From assembly GCF_001425485.1 (NCBI RefSeq), contig NZ_LMQW01000012.1, positions 564,101 to 628,100 of the forward strand: a stretch of 64,000 nucleotides of DNA, read 5' to 3'. This document shows positions 29,602 to 38,397 of the stretch, in pieces. Position 1 is the stretch's first letter. Each line of letters starts with the position of its first letter. Source of the stretch: Aureimonas sp. Leaf427 (lineage in GTDB: Bacteria; Pseudomonadota; Alphaproteobacteria; Rhizobiales; Rhizobiaceae). A model generated the notes under the pieces. It saw only the letters and a list, made by a program, of their open reading frames with translations. It did no database searches and was not told where the DNA came from. The translations under genes were made by a program, and so were the position numbers.

Positions 29602-29906
29602 CGATCGCCTTCGACGCATGCCGTCCGGCCTTTGCGCCGGATGTATCGGCGGCCTTCGAGGATAGGCTACGCACCTTTGCAAACCCTCGCAGGACCGGGC
29701 CTTCCGCACCCATCCGGAGAAAAATCGACCGGTGGGCGGCATGCAAAAGTTTAAAGGTGGTTCTCTTCCGGTTCCGGCTCGACTAAATGTCCCGCCATGT
29801 CGCTTTCCCGACACGCATCGTCGCTAGGGAAGGCGCATGGGGCGGTCGCTCGATCGCCTCGGCGAAGGGGCGTCTTGCCCATGGGACGGAGTTCGATCGC
29901 AACGCC
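29602..29906. other. 305-bp intergenic region between brnA and the first methyltransferase gene
   Basis: No credible gene is present. A hairpin-like TCCGGC...GCCGGA near 29625-29642 could end brnTA transcription but has no T-run. An A/T-richer patch at 29745-29760 may be part of a promoter for the methyltransferase genes. Confidence 0.3.
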
Positions 29907-30521
29907 ATGTCAGCCCTTCCCTCCCGCCGCCTCGCCGACGATCCCTGCAACCGCTCCAAGGACGATGCCCGGTTCTTCCGAGGCTGGCTGAAGCGTCCCT
30001 TCGTGACCGGCGCGGTCTCGCCGTCCTCGCGCGCGCTCGGCCGGGCCATGGCGCGCTTCGTGCCGGATGCGGCGATCGAGCGGGGCGAGGTGGTGCTGGA
30101 GCTCGGCCCGGGCACGGGCGTCGTGACGCAGATGCTGATCGAGCGCGGGGTGCGGGAGGAGAGTCTCGTCCTCATCGAATATTCCGCCGAGTTCTGCCGT
30201 CTCCTGCGCGCGCGCTTTCCCAAGGCCACGATCGTCGAGGGCGACGCCTATGCGCTGGAGGCCGAGGCGGCGCTGGCCGGGCGGCGCATCGGCACGGTCG
30301 TCTCCAGCCTGCCGCTCTTCACCAAGCCGGACGCGATGCGCGAGGCGCTGATCGGCAAGGCGCTCGCCAGCGTCGCGCCGGGCCATCCCTTCATCCAGTT
30401 CTCCTATGCGCTGACGCTGCCGGTGAAGCCCGAACGGCTCGGCGCCGTGGTCGAGCTGAGCCCCTGGGTGAAGCTGAACCTGCCGCCGGCCCGCGTCATC
30501 GTCTATCGCCGGCCCGCCTGA
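29907..30521 (+). CDS. PmtA-like phospholipid N-methyltransferase family protein
   Basis: This 204-residue class I SAM-dependent methyltransferase is of the rRNA-adenine-dimethylase-like subgroup used by rhizobial phosphatidylethanolamine methyltransferases. Landmarks are FFRGWLKRPFVTGAVSPSSR, the SAM loop VVLELGPGTGVVTQ, and the late motif VSSLPLF. The end NLPPARVIVYRRPA is typical of the subgroup. It probably acts on membrane lipids, methylating phosphatidylethanolamine towards phosphatidylcholine. Its start was set at 29907. A paralogue follows directly. Confidence 0.82.
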   Translation: MSALPSRRLADDPCNRSKDDARFFRGWLKRPFVTGAVSPSSRALGRAMARFVPDAAIERGEVVLELGPGTGVVTQMLIERGVREESLVLIEYSAEFCRLLRARFPKATIVEGDAYALEAEAALAGRRIGTVVSSLPLFTKPDAMREALIGKALASVAPGHPFIQFSYALTLPVKPERLGAVVELSPWVKLNLPPARVIVYRRPA

Positions 30522-30579
30522 GAATCTCCGCCTGTTTGAAATTCCCGTCCGCCCGAGACCCTCGAACGTGAGCAGCCCC

Positions 30580-31182
30580 ATGACCGAAACGTCGGACCGC
30601 GGCGATTTCGCCCGCTTCTTCGCCACCTGGATTCGTCATCCGCTGAAGCTCGGCGCCGTCGCGCCCTCCTCGCCGGCCTATTGCCGGACGATGGTGGAGG
30701 CCGCGGCCACCGGCATCGAGGGGCCGGTGCTCGAACTCGGGCCCGGTCTCGGCGTCGTGACGCGCGCCCTTCTCGACAAGGGCGTCGAGCCCTCGCGCAT
30801 CACCTCGATCGAATACGAGAAGAGCTTCGCGGACGTCCTGAAGACGCGCTTTCCGACGGTCAACGTCGTGGAGGGCGACGGCTTCGACCTCGACAAGACG
30901 CTCGGCACGGCGCCGAAGACGCGCTTTGCCGCCATTCTCTTCGCGATCCCGATCCTCAACATGGCGCAGGCGCAGCGCCAGGCCCTGTTCACGCGCTATT
31001 TCGAGCGCCTCCTGCCCGGCGGCAACCTCACGCAGCTCTCCTATCTGCCGACCGCGCCCGTGAAGCCCGTGCCCGGCGTCTTCACCGTCTCCTCCTCGCC
31101 GATCGTCTGGTCCAACATCCCGCCCGCCCGGGTCTGGATCTATTCGCAGGACACGGGTCCGCGAGCCGCCGGGGCCCGATGA
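30580..31182 (+). CDS. Second PmtA-like methyltransferase (paralogue)
   Basis: This 200-residue paralogue of the preceding protein has the same layout: FFATWIRHPLKLGAVAPSSP, SAM loop VLELGPGLGVVTRALLD, motif LFAIPILNM, and end NIPPARVWIYSQ. A GTG at 30568 is an alternative start. The tandem pair could divide successive methylations or act on different lipids. The next gene, a flavin reductase, overlaps its stop by four bases. Confidence 0.82.
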   Translation: MTETSDRGDFARFFATWIRHPLKLGAVAPSSPAYCRTMVEAAATGIEGPVLELGPGLGVVTRALLDKGVEPSRITSIEYEKSFADVLKTRFPTVNVVEGDGFDLDKTLGTAPKTRFAAILFAIPILNMAQAQRQALFTRYFERLLPGGNLTQLSYLPTAPVKPVPGVFTVSSSPIVWSNIPPARVWIYSQDTGPRAAGAR

Positions 31183-31766
31183 GCCCGCGCATCCTCGTCA
31201 TCGCGGGATCGCTGCGCGCGGGCTCGCACAACCGGCGTCTCGCCGCCGAGGCGACGAGGCTCCTCGCGCAGCGGACGACCGACGTCTCCGTGCTCGACCT
31301 TGCCGACCACGCGCTTCCGATCTTCGATGCGGACATGGAGGCCGCGGACGGGCTGCCGGCGGCGGCGATCCAACTGGCCGAGCGGATCGAGGCGCAGGAC
31401 GGGCTTCTCCTCGTCAGCCCCGAATACAACGCCTCCGTCTCGCCGCTTCTGAAGAACGCGATCGACTGGGCGAGCCGGGTGCGCAAGGTGAAGGGTCGCC
31501 CGGTCCAGCCCTTCAAGGACCTCGTCGTCGGCCTCGCCGCCGCCTCGCCCGGCCGCCTCGGAGGCCTGCGCGGGCTCCAGGCGCTGCGCGCGGTCTGCCA
31601 GTCGCTGGGCGCGGAGGTTCTCACTGCGCAGGTGACGCTGGCCGATGCCGGCAATGCCTTCGACGAGGACGACCACCTGACCGACGACCATGCCCGCCTC
31701 TCGCTGGAGCGGCTGGTCGAGGCCCTGCACGAGCATTCGCAGGCACTGGGGCGGCACACGCCCTAG
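31179..31766 (+). CDS. NAD(P)H-dependent FMN reductase family protein
   Basis: This 195-residue flavodoxin-like oxidoreductase starts MSPRILVIAGSLRAGSHNRR, the FMN phosphate loop. It contains LLLVSPEYNASVSPLLKNAI, the family motif GxSPEYN followed by the dimer helix. It is probably cytosolic and reduces FMN, quinones or azo/chromate compounds. The ATG overlaps the stop of the methyltransferase gene (ATGA), so it is co-translated with it. The functional link to lipid methylation is unclear. Confidence 0.88.
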   Translation: MSPRILVIAGSLRAGSHNRRLAAEATRLLAQRTTDVSVLDLADHALPIFDADMEAADGLPAAAIQLAERIEAQDGLLLVSPEYNASVSPLLKNAIDWASRVRKVKGRPVQPFKDLVVGLAAASPGRLGGLRGLQALRAVCQSLGAEVLTAQVTLADAGNAFDEDDHLTDDHARLSLERLVEALHEHSQALGRHTP

Positions 31767-31956
31767 CTTACGAGCACGCCCGGCCGACGCGTAGCGCATC
31801 GGGTGCGGCTCTTCGCCGTTAGCCATGTCCCCAGCCGGTGCTTGAGATCGCCGGACCCATCGGAAATAATGGCCGGATCGAACGCGTCCGGCCACGGCGT
31901 TGCGCGTCTGCAGGCCGACCTCCCGGACGGGGCGGGCCGATTGTCGGGACATCGGG

Positions 31957-33108
31957 ATGAGCGATCCAGCCAAAGCCGCCACGACCTACAACCGGGTCGG
32001 CGTCGGCGATCCCGCCCCCTGGTTCCGCCAGTCCTGCAGCAACAATCCCAACTTCACCTTCAGCACGGTCGGCGGGCGCTACATCGTCCTCGGCTTCTTC
32101 GTGACCGGCGCCGATGACGCCTCGCAGGCGCTCCTGAAGGCGGTCGACGCGAACCGCGATCTCTTCGACGACCAGCGCATGTCCTTCTTCGGCGTCACGA
32201 CGGACCCGGAGGACCAGAGCCTCGGCCGGGTGCGGGAGAACCTTCCGGGCATCCGCCATTTCTGGGATTTCGACGGCTCGGTCAGCGGCACCTACGGCGC
32301 CATCCCGGTGAATTCGGAAGGCCGAAAGGTGCGTGCCCAGCGCTTCTGTCTCGTTCTCGACCCGGCCTTGCGGGTCATGGCCAAGTTTCCGATGACGCGG
32401 GGCGAGACGGACTTCTCGGCGCTGTTCGACTATCTGAAGGCCCTGCCCCCGGTCGACCGCTATGCGGGCTTCGAGATACCGTCGCCGATCCTCGTCCTTC
32501 CCAACGTCTTCGAGCCCGAACTCTGCAGGCGCCTCATCGAGACCTACGAGACGGAAGGCGGCGTCGAGTCCGGCTTCATGCGCGAGGTGGACGGCAAGAC
32601 GGTGCGGATCGAGGACCACAACCACAAGCGCCGGCGCGACTGCACGATCACCGATCCCGACCTGATCGCGGCGATTCAGGCCCGCATTCACCGGCGGGTC
32701 GGCACGGAGATCAAGAAGGTCTATTCCTTCTCCGCGACGCGCATGGAGCGCTATATCGTCGGCTGCTACGCGGCCGAGGACAACGCGCATTTCCGCGCCC
32801 ATCGCGACAACACGACGACCGGCACCGCCCATCGCCGCTTCGCCGTCTCGATCAATCTCAACAGCGACTTTGCCGGCGGCGAGGTCAGCTTCCCCGAATA
32901 TGGCTCGCGCAGCTACAAGGCGCCGCCCGGCGGGGCGGTGATCTTCCCGTGCGCGCTTCTCCATGCGGTCTCGAAGGTGACGGAGGGCCGGCGCTACGCG
33001 TTCCTGCCCTTCCTCTACGACGAGGAGGCCGCGCGCATCCGCGAGGAGAACGCGCGGTTCCTGGAAGGCGGAAGCTCCTATCGCGCCGGGCGCCCGAACG
33101 CGGCCTGA
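31957..33108 (+). CDS. Redoxin-like domain fused to a 2-oxoglutarate/Fe(II) oxygenase
   Basis: This 383-residue two-domain protein has a thioredoxin/AhpC-like fold in residues 1-165 (VGDPAPWFRQ; GGRYIVLGFFVTGADDASQA; RFCLVLDPALRVMAKF). At the place where peroxiredoxins have their peroxidatic cysteine (PxxxTxxC), no cysteine is present. Residues about 175-365 form a prolyl-4-hydroxylase-type double-stranded beta helix. The iron ligands are in NAHFRAHRDNTT (HxD) and CALLHAVSKVTEGRRYAF, which also supplies the 2-oxoglutarate Arg. The target is unknown; the redoxin part may be structural or substrate-binding. Confidence 0.88.
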   Translation: MSDPAKAATTYNRVGVGDPAPWFRQSCSNNPNFTFSTVGGRYIVLGFFVTGADDASQALLKAVDANRDLFDDQRMSFFGVTTDPEDQSLGRVRENLPGIRHFWDFDGSVSGTYGAIPVNSEGRKVRAQRFCLVLDPALRVMAKFPMTRGETDFSALFDYLKALPPVDRYAGFEIPSPILVLPNVFEPELCRRLIETYETEGGVESGFMREVDGKTVRIEDHNHKRRRDCTITDPDLIAAIQARIHRRVGTEIKKVYSFSATRMERYIVGCYAAEDNAHFRAHRDNTTTGTAHRRFAVSINLNSDFAGGEVSFPEYGSRSYKAPPGGAVIFPCALLHAVSKVTEGRRYAFLPFLYDEEAARIREENARFLEGGSSYRAGRPNAA

Positions 33109-33117
33109 GCGACGAGC

Positions 33118-34290
33118 TCAAGCGACAGGCGCCCCGCCGGACGGGATCTCCCGCTCGGCGGCCTCCGCCAGGAGGGCGGGGATCAGGTCGGTCTGCGAGA
33201 CGATGCCGACGAGGCGGCCGTCGTCGCCGATGACGGGCAGATGGTGCAGCCCGGCATCCGTCATCGGGATCACGATCTCGGCGATCGGCGTCTGCGGCCG
33301 GATCGTGGCGACCGGCGTCGTCATGATGTCCTCGACGCAGCCATAGGGCGCCCGCGCGCGGCTCGCGGTCAGGCGCAGGCGGTGGCGCCAGCCGAGGCGC
33401 GGCCCCCTCCCGTCCCAGGCCGACTTGTCGAGAAGGTCTGTCTGCGTGACGATGCCGATCACCCGCGCGCTCTCGTCGGTCACGGGCAAAGCCTTGATAT
33501 GGTGGCGGCGCAGGAGGTCGAAGGCCTCCTTCAGCGAGGCGTCCGGCGCGATGGCGACGACGTCGCGCGACATGACGGTCGAGGCCGTCGCGAGCCCCGC
33601 CTTTCGGCCGTAGCTGCGCATCTGGGCCAGCTTCAGGATCGAGAGGAGATCGCCGCGCCCGATGTCGAGAACACCGTCGAACTCCTGAAGCACCGCATCG
33701 AGATCGGCGGCGGCGAGGCCGAGCCGCGTCGAGGGCGCGGGATCGGCCGTGTGCCGCGCGACCGCCGCGCGCGGGGGAACGTGCGGATAGGTGCGGCCGG
33801 TCAGATTGTTGAAGACGAGGGCTCCCGCAAGGAGCAGCAGCGAATTGGCGAGCACAGGCCAGAGGAGAAAGCCGTAGCCGAGTCCCGTGATCGCCGGCCC
33901 GCCGAGGACGGCGGTGAGCGCCACCGCGCCGCTCGGCGGATGGAGGCAGCGGAGCGCCATCATCGCGGCGATCGCCATGGAAATGGCGAGGGACGCCGCG
34001 AGCATCGGGTCGGGCACGAGCCGGGCGACGGAGACTCCCACGAAGGCCGAGACGAGATTGCCGCCGAGGATCGACCAGGGCTGCGCCAGCGGGCTTGCCG
34101 GAACCGCGAAGAGGAGCACGGCCGAGGCGCCCATCGGCGCGATCAGGATGGGCAGCGCCGCGCCCTCGCCGACGGCGGCGCGCGAGACGAGGCCGGTCGC
34201 GAGAATGCCGAGCAGCGCGCCCGCGGCGGATCGGACCCGCTCGCGCGCGCTGAGACGGGGAAGATCGGGAATCCAGTGCCTGAGCTGCAT
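33118..34290 (-). CDS. HPP-family membrane protein with tandem CBS domains
   Basis: This 390-residue protein has an N-terminal HPP integral membrane domain of about 160 residues. It contains LIAPMGASAVLLFAVPASPL, ALRCLHPPSGAVALTA (the HPP motif) and further helices. Two C-terminal CBS domains follow (TVMSRDVVAIAPDASLKEAF; DIMTTPVATIRPQTPIAEIV). HPP proteins include nitrite transporters in plants and cyanobacteria; CBS pairs bind adenosine nucleotides. Transport of an anion gated by nucleotide is an inference. It is convergent with the oxygenase gene, nine bases away. Confidence 0.9.
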   Translation of the reverse strand: MQLRHWIPDLPRLSARERVRSAAGALLGILATGLVSRAAVGEGAALPILIAPMGASAVLLFAVPASPLAQPWSILGGNLVSAFVGVSVARLVPDPMLAASLAISMAIAAMMALRCLHPPSGAVALTAVLGGPAITGLGYGFLLWPVLANSLLLLAGALVFNNLTGRTYPHVPPRAAVARHTADPAPSTRLGLAAADLDAVLQEFDGVLDIGRGDLLSILKLAQMRSYGRKAGLATASTVMSRDVVAIAPDASLKEAFDLLRRHHIKALPVTDESARVIGIVTQTDLLDKSAWDGRGPRLGWRHRLRLTASRARAPYGCVEDIMTTPVATIRPQTPIAEIVIPMTDAGLHHLPVIGDDGRLVGIVSQTDLIPALLAEAAEREIPSGGAPVA

Positions 34291-34330
34291 GGGGCCGCGC
34301 TTCGGAAGGGTGCTGTCTCGCGCCCGGCGA

Positions 34331-35089
34331 TCAGACGTGCTGGCCGCCGTTGATGTGGATTTCCGAGCCCGTGACGTAGCTTGCCTGGTTGGAGCAGAGG
34401 AAGAAGATGATGTCGGCGACCTCCGCCGTCTTGCCGAGGCGGCGCAGCGGGATGTTCTCGACGATCTTGTCCGTGCCGGGCGAGAGGATCGCGGTGTCGA
34501 TCTCGCCGGGGGCGATGGCGTTGACGCGGATGCCGGCCGGGCCGAAATCGGCGGCCATCTCGCGCGTCAGCGAGGCGAGCGCGGCCTTGGACGTCGCATA
34601 GGCGGTGCCGGCGAAGGGATGGACGCGCCCGCCCGCGATCGACGTGACGTTGACGATCGAGCCCTGCGCGGTCGAAAGCTCCTTGAAGAGCCCGCGCGCC
34701 AGCATGATCGGGGCGAAGAAGTTCACCTGGAACACGTCGCGCCACAGATGCATCGCGGTCTGGATCGAATCGAGGCGCGAGCCCGCATCGCCCTTCGGCG
34801 AGATCGCGGCATTGTTGACGAGCGCATGGAGCTGCGAGCCGTTCGCCTCCAGCCGGTGGCGGATCTCGGAAATGGCGAAGCCCACGTCCTCGGGATCGGC
34901 GAGATCGACCTTGATGTGGTCCTCCGCGCCCGCCGGCCAGGGGCAGTCCTCGGCAAAGGGCTGGCGCGAGCAGGTGATGACCCGCCACCCCTCCCGCGAG
35001 AAGCGCTTGACCGCGGCATGCCCGATGCCCCGCGAGGCGCCGGTCAGGACGAGCGTCTTTCGGGTGTCCTGAGGTTCTGCGGTCGCCAT
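34331..35089 (-). CDS. Short-chain dehydrogenase/reductase
   Basis: This is a 252-residue classical SDR. The cofactor loop is VLTGASRGIGHAAVKRF, the NNA motif is ALVNNAAISPKG, the catalytic Ser is in NVTSIAG and the Tyr/Lys are in GTAYATSKAAL. The end YVTGSEIHINGGQHV is typical. Residues CSRQ after the second strand favour NADP(H). I set the start at 35089 (MATAEPQDTRKTLVL). The substrate is unknown. It lies 40 bp upstream of the HPP-CBS gene on the same strand. Confidence 0.92.
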   Translation of the reverse strand: MATAEPQDTRKTLVLTGASRGIGHAAVKRFSREGWRVITCSRQPFAEDCPWPAGAEDHIKVDLADPEDVGFAISEIRHRLEANGSQLHALVNNAAISPKGDAGSRLDSIQTAMHLWRDVFQVNFFAPIMLARGLFKELSTAQGSIVNVTSIAGGRVHPFAGTAYATSKAALASLTREMAADFGPAGIRVNAIAPGEIDTAILSPGTDKIVENIPLRRLGKTAEVADIIFFLCSNQASYVTGSEIHINGGQHV

Positions 35090-35309
35090 CGAATGTCCCA
35101 CCCGTCCCGATCCATCGCCGGCCGAGCGACGGCCGAGCGCGTGCAAAGCAGGCGCGATCACCTGTTCGAAACCTGTCTTTAGCATCGAAGCGGGCGAAGG
35201 CGACAGGCGTCTCGATCGGTGCGTCCCTTCGGCCCGATCGGCATCGAACCTTGCGCGGCCGCCACGACGCCCGTAGATTTTTCCTCGCGTCGAAAGGGGA
35301 TCGCCGGAA

Positions 35310-35564
35310 ATGGGTCAGGTCAGTTTCACGGATTTCCGCGCCCGTACGGCGGCGCATCTCGACCGGATCGAAGCGGATCGGACCGAGCTGATCGTGACAC
35401 GGCGGAACCGCGAGCCCGTGGTCGTCCTGCCGCTCGCCGACTGGGAGCGGATGCAGGAAACGCTGAACATCCTCGGCTCGCCGTCCAACGCCCGCAGCCT
35501 TCTGGACGACATGGGAGAGCTCGACGGCCGTGCAGTCGAGGCCCGCGATGTGACCGAGCGTTAA
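35310..35564 (+). CDS. Phd/YefM-family antitoxin
   Basis: This 84-residue protein opens MGQVSFTDFRARTAAHLDRI and contains LIVTRRNREPVVVLPLADWE, the Phd/YefM DNA-binding and dimerisation core. LGSPSNARSLLDDMGEL follows, the toxin-neutralising helix of the YefM type. It would normally be paired with a YoeB toxin. Immediately downstream only a frameshifted YoeB remnant is found, so this antitoxin now appears to be an orphan. Confidence 0.88.
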   Translation: MGQVSFTDFRARTAAHLDRIEADRTELIVTRRNREPVVVLPLADWERMQETLNILGSPSNARSLLDDMGELDGRAVEARDVTER

Positions 35565-35580
35565 GGCCAGTCCGTCCCGC

Positions 35581-35765
35581 ACGCTGCGAGAATGGCGGCT
35601 GTGGCAGGTGAACGCTCCGATCGGAGATGCGCTTCGCTCCCCTTTTCCGGCATCGGCAAATCGAAGTCTTCGGGTGAAACCTTGAATGGTCGGCGGTCCC
35701 GGTGCATCGATCAGCCGCAAGGGCTCTTCGATCACATCGCCGGTCCCCACTTCGATCAGATCGCC
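35581..35765 (+). pseudogene. Degenerate YoeB toxin remnant, frameshifted
   Basis: No intact ORF is present, but two frames together resemble YoeB. One frame gives LREWRLWQVNAPIGDALRS, matching the YoeB pattern DYLYWQ...INxLIxDARRxPF. A second frame then gives PFSGIGKSKSSGETLNG, matching PFxGIGKPExLKxNL.G, and RRSRCIDQPQGLFDHIAG, matching WSRRIDxEHRLVYRI. The true YoeB start and the catalytic C-terminal RxHY are not recognisable. The position directly after a YefM-type antitoxin gene strongly supports the assignment. Confidence 0.7.
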
Positions 35766-38272
35766 AGAGATTCCAGCCGACCGCCCCCGTCACGAGTGAG
35801 ACACTGAACCCACCTCGCCTCCCCGATCTCTCCGTCGCCGCCATCCTTCCGGCGCTGTCCGACGCCCTCGCGGCGCGGCCGAACGCCGTGCTCGTCGCGC
35901 CGCCGGGCGCGGGCAAGACGACACTGGTGCCGCTGCATCTCCTGGCTCATCCGCGGCTGAAGACCGGGCGCATCCTGCTCGTCGAGCCGCGGCGGCTGGC
36001 CGCGCGGGCGGCGGCGCGGCGGATGGCGGAGCTTCTGGGCGAGGCGGTGGGCGAGACCGTCGGCTGGCGCATGCGGCTCGACACCAAGGTCTCCGCCCGC
36101 ACGCGGATCGAGGTCGTGACGGAGGGCGTCTTCACGCGGCAGATCCTGTCGGAGCCCGATCTTCCCGGCGTCTGCGCCGTCCTCTTCGACGAGTTCCACG
36201 AGCGCTCGCTCGACGCCGATCTCGGCCTTGCCCTCGCGCTCGACGTGCAGGGCGCGCTGCGCGAGGACCTTCGGCTGATCGTCATGTCGGCGACGCTGGA
36301 CGGCGCGCGCGTCGCGGCGCTTCTCGGCGAAGGCGTGCCGATCCTGAAGAGCGAGGGCCGCGCCTTTCCCGTCACGGTGAAGCATCGCGACCGGCCGGGC
36401 ACGGAGCGGATCGAGGACACGGTCGCCGGGGCCGTGCGCGAAGCGCTGGCCGAGGAGACCGGCAGCCTCCTCGTCTTCCTGCCGGGGCAGGCCGAGATCG
36501 CGCGGACCGCCGAGCGGCTGGCGCCCCTGGCGGGCCCGACCCTCGTCGTCGCGCCGCTCTTCGGCGCGATGGACGGCGCCGCGCAGGATCTCGCGATCCG
36601 CCCCGCGCCGCCCGGCATCCGCAAGATCGTGCTCGCCACCTCCATCGCGGAAACCTCGATCACGATCGACGGCGTCTCGGTCGTCATCGATTCCGGCCTG
36701 CGGCGCCAGCCGGTCTTCGAGCCCTCCACCGGACTGTCGCGGCTGGAGACGGTGCGCGTCTCGCGGGCGGGCGCCGAGCAGCGCGCCGGCCGCGCCGGGC
36801 GCACGGCGCCGGGCACGGCGATCCGGCTCTGGCGCGAGGAACAGGGGCTGGAGCCCTTCGACCGGCCGGAAATGCTCTCGGCCGATCTCTCCGGCCTCGT
36901 CCTCGACTGCGCCACCTTCGGCGTGTCCGATCCCGCGACCCTCGCCTTTCTCGACCCGCCGCCCGGCCCGGCGCTCGCCGAAGCGCGCGCGCTTCTGGAA
37001 TCGCTCGGCGCCTTCGACGCGCGGGGGCAGGTGACGCCGACGGGTCTTGCCATGCGCGAGGTCGGCCTCTCTCCACGCCTCGCCCGCATGGTGGTGGAGG
37101 CCGGCGCCGCGCGCGGCCTTGCCGCGGATCTCGCCGTGCTCCTCACCGAGCGCGGCCTCGGCGGCACCGATCCCGATCTGGAAGACCGCCTGCGCCGCTG
37201 GCGGGCGGAGCGCAGTCCCCGCGCGCGCGATGCCGCGACGCTGGCGCGGCGCATCGAGAAACAAGCCGGCCGCGCCGCTCCCGCCTCCGGCCTGGAGGGC
37301 GGCGACAGACCCGAGGCGGGCGCGGTCCTCGCCCTCGCCTTTCCCGACCGCGTCGCCGCCGCGCGCGGGGCCCGCGGGCAGTTCGTCCTGGCGAACGGGC
37401 GCGGCGGGGCGGTCGACGCCTTCTCGCCGCTGGCCGACGAGCCCTTCCTCGTCGTCGCCGACCTCGTCGGCGCCGCGCGCTCGGCCCGGATCGCGGCGGC
37501 CGCGCGTGTTTCACGTGAATCGCTGGAGGCGATCTTCGCCGACCGCATCGTGGAGGAGGACCTCGTCGCCTTCGACGCCAGAAGCGGCGAGGTCCGCGCG
37601 CGCCGCAGGCGCGGGCTCGGCCGCGCGACGCTGGCGGAGGCGCCGGTCAAGGTGCCGAGCGGGGCGCTCGCGAGCGCGGCGCTCGCCGGCGGTCTGCGCG
37701 ACAAGGGGTTCGCCGCCCTGCCGCTCGGCGCGGAGGGCGAGCGCTATCTCCTGCGTCTGCGCTTTCTCGCCCATGCGTTCGGCCCGCCCTGGCCGGATCT
37801 CTCCGAAGCGCACCTTCTGGAAACGCTGGAGGACTGGCTGATGCCCTTCCTGCCCGGCGCGACGAGGATCGCCGAGATCCGGCCGGACACGGTGCGCGAC
37901 GCGCTGACGGCGCTGGTGCCCGCCGAGCTGGCCGGCCGCATCGAGGCCCTGGCGCCCTCGCATTTCGAGGCGCCGACGGGCTCGCGCCTGCCGATCCGCT
38001 ACGAGGCGGAGGGGCCGGTCCTTTCCGTCCGCGTGCAGGAACTCTACGGGCTGACCGCCCATCCCGCCCTCGCGGACGGCCGTCTGCCTCTGACGCTGGA
38101 GCTTCTGTCGCCGGCGCACCGGCCGGTCCAGATCACGCGCGACCTGCCGGGCTTCTGGGCCGGCTCCTGGCGCGAGGTGCGCGCCGACCTTCGCGGGCGC
38201 TATCCCCGCCACGTCTGGCCGGAGGACCCGGCGAGAGCGGAGGCGACGGCGCGCGCCAAACCGCGCAGCTGA
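35702..38272 (+). CDS. hrpB: ATP-dependent helicase HrpB
   Basis: This is a DEAH-box helicase of the HrpB family, 856 residues from the only in-frame ATG. The conserved part begins near residue 40 (LPDLSVAAILPAL). Walker A is VAPPGAGKTTLVPL, the DEAH-type box is VLFDEFHERS, the SAT motif is VMSATLD and motif VI is EQRAGRAGRTAPG. The C-terminal HrpB domain is present (HFEAPTGSRLPIRYE; PGFWAGSWREVRADL then RGRYPRHVWPEDP). The first ~38 residues translate the decayed yoeB region, so the true start is unclear and may be a rare codon. The role in alphaproteobacteria is poorly known. Confidence 0.9.
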   Translation: MHRSAARALRSHRRSPLRSDRQRFQPTAPVTSETLNPPRLPDLSVAAILPALSDALAARPNAVLVAPPGAGKTTLVPLHLLAHPRLKTGRILLVEPRRLAARAAARRMAELLGEAVGETVGWRMRLDTKVSARTRIEVVTEGVFTRQILSEPDLPGVCAVLFDEFHERSLDADLGLALALDVQGALREDLRLIVMSATLDGARVAALLGEGVPILKSEGRAFPVTVKHRDRPGTERIEDTVAGAVREALAEETGSLLVFLPGQAEIARTAERLAPLAGPTLVVAPLFGAMDGAAQDLAIRPAPPGIRKIVLATSIAETSITIDGVSVVIDSGLRRQPVFEPSTGLSRLETVRVSRAGAEQRAGRAGRTAPGTAIRLWREEQGLEPFDRPEMLSADLSGLVLDCATFGVSDPATLAFLDPPPGPALAEARALLESLGAFDARGQVTPTGLAMREVGLSPRLARMVVEAGAARGLAADLAVLLTERGLGGTDPDLEDRLRRWRAERSPRARDAATLARRIEKQAGRAAPASGLEGGDRPEAGAVLALAFPDRVAAARGARGQFVLANGRGGAVDAFSPLADEPFLVVADLVGAARSARIAAAARVSRESLEAIFADRIVEEDLVAFDARSGEVRARRRRGLGRATLAEAPVKVPSGALASAALAGGLRDKGFAALPLGAEGERYLLRLRFLAHAFGPPWPDLSEAHLLETLEDWLMPFLPGATRIAEIRPDTVRDALTALVPAELAGRIEALAPSHFEAPTGSRLPIRYEAEGPVLSVRVQELYGLTAHPALADGRLPLTLELLSPAHRPVQITRDLPGFWAGSWREVRADLRGRYPRHVWPEDPARAEATARAKPRS
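37507..37522. promoter_or_regulatory. parS-like ParB-binding site within hrpB
   Basis: TGTTTCACGTGAATCG matches 14 of 16 positions of the widespread chromosomal parS consensus TGTTTCACGTGAAACA, including the full TTTCACGTGAA core. It lies inside the hrpB reading frame. Chromosomal parS sites cluster near the origin, and trp-accD and actSR are origin-proximal in relatives as I recall. Confidence 0.6.
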
Positions 38273-38397
38273 TCTCCCCGCGTCCCCTCCACCGCGTCCC
38301 TCCCCCGCGTCCCGATGTCCTGGGGCGCGATGCACTCTAGTTATGGCATGGGAAGCCGATCATCTGGCGATATCCAGGATATGGAAGGAGAGCGCCG

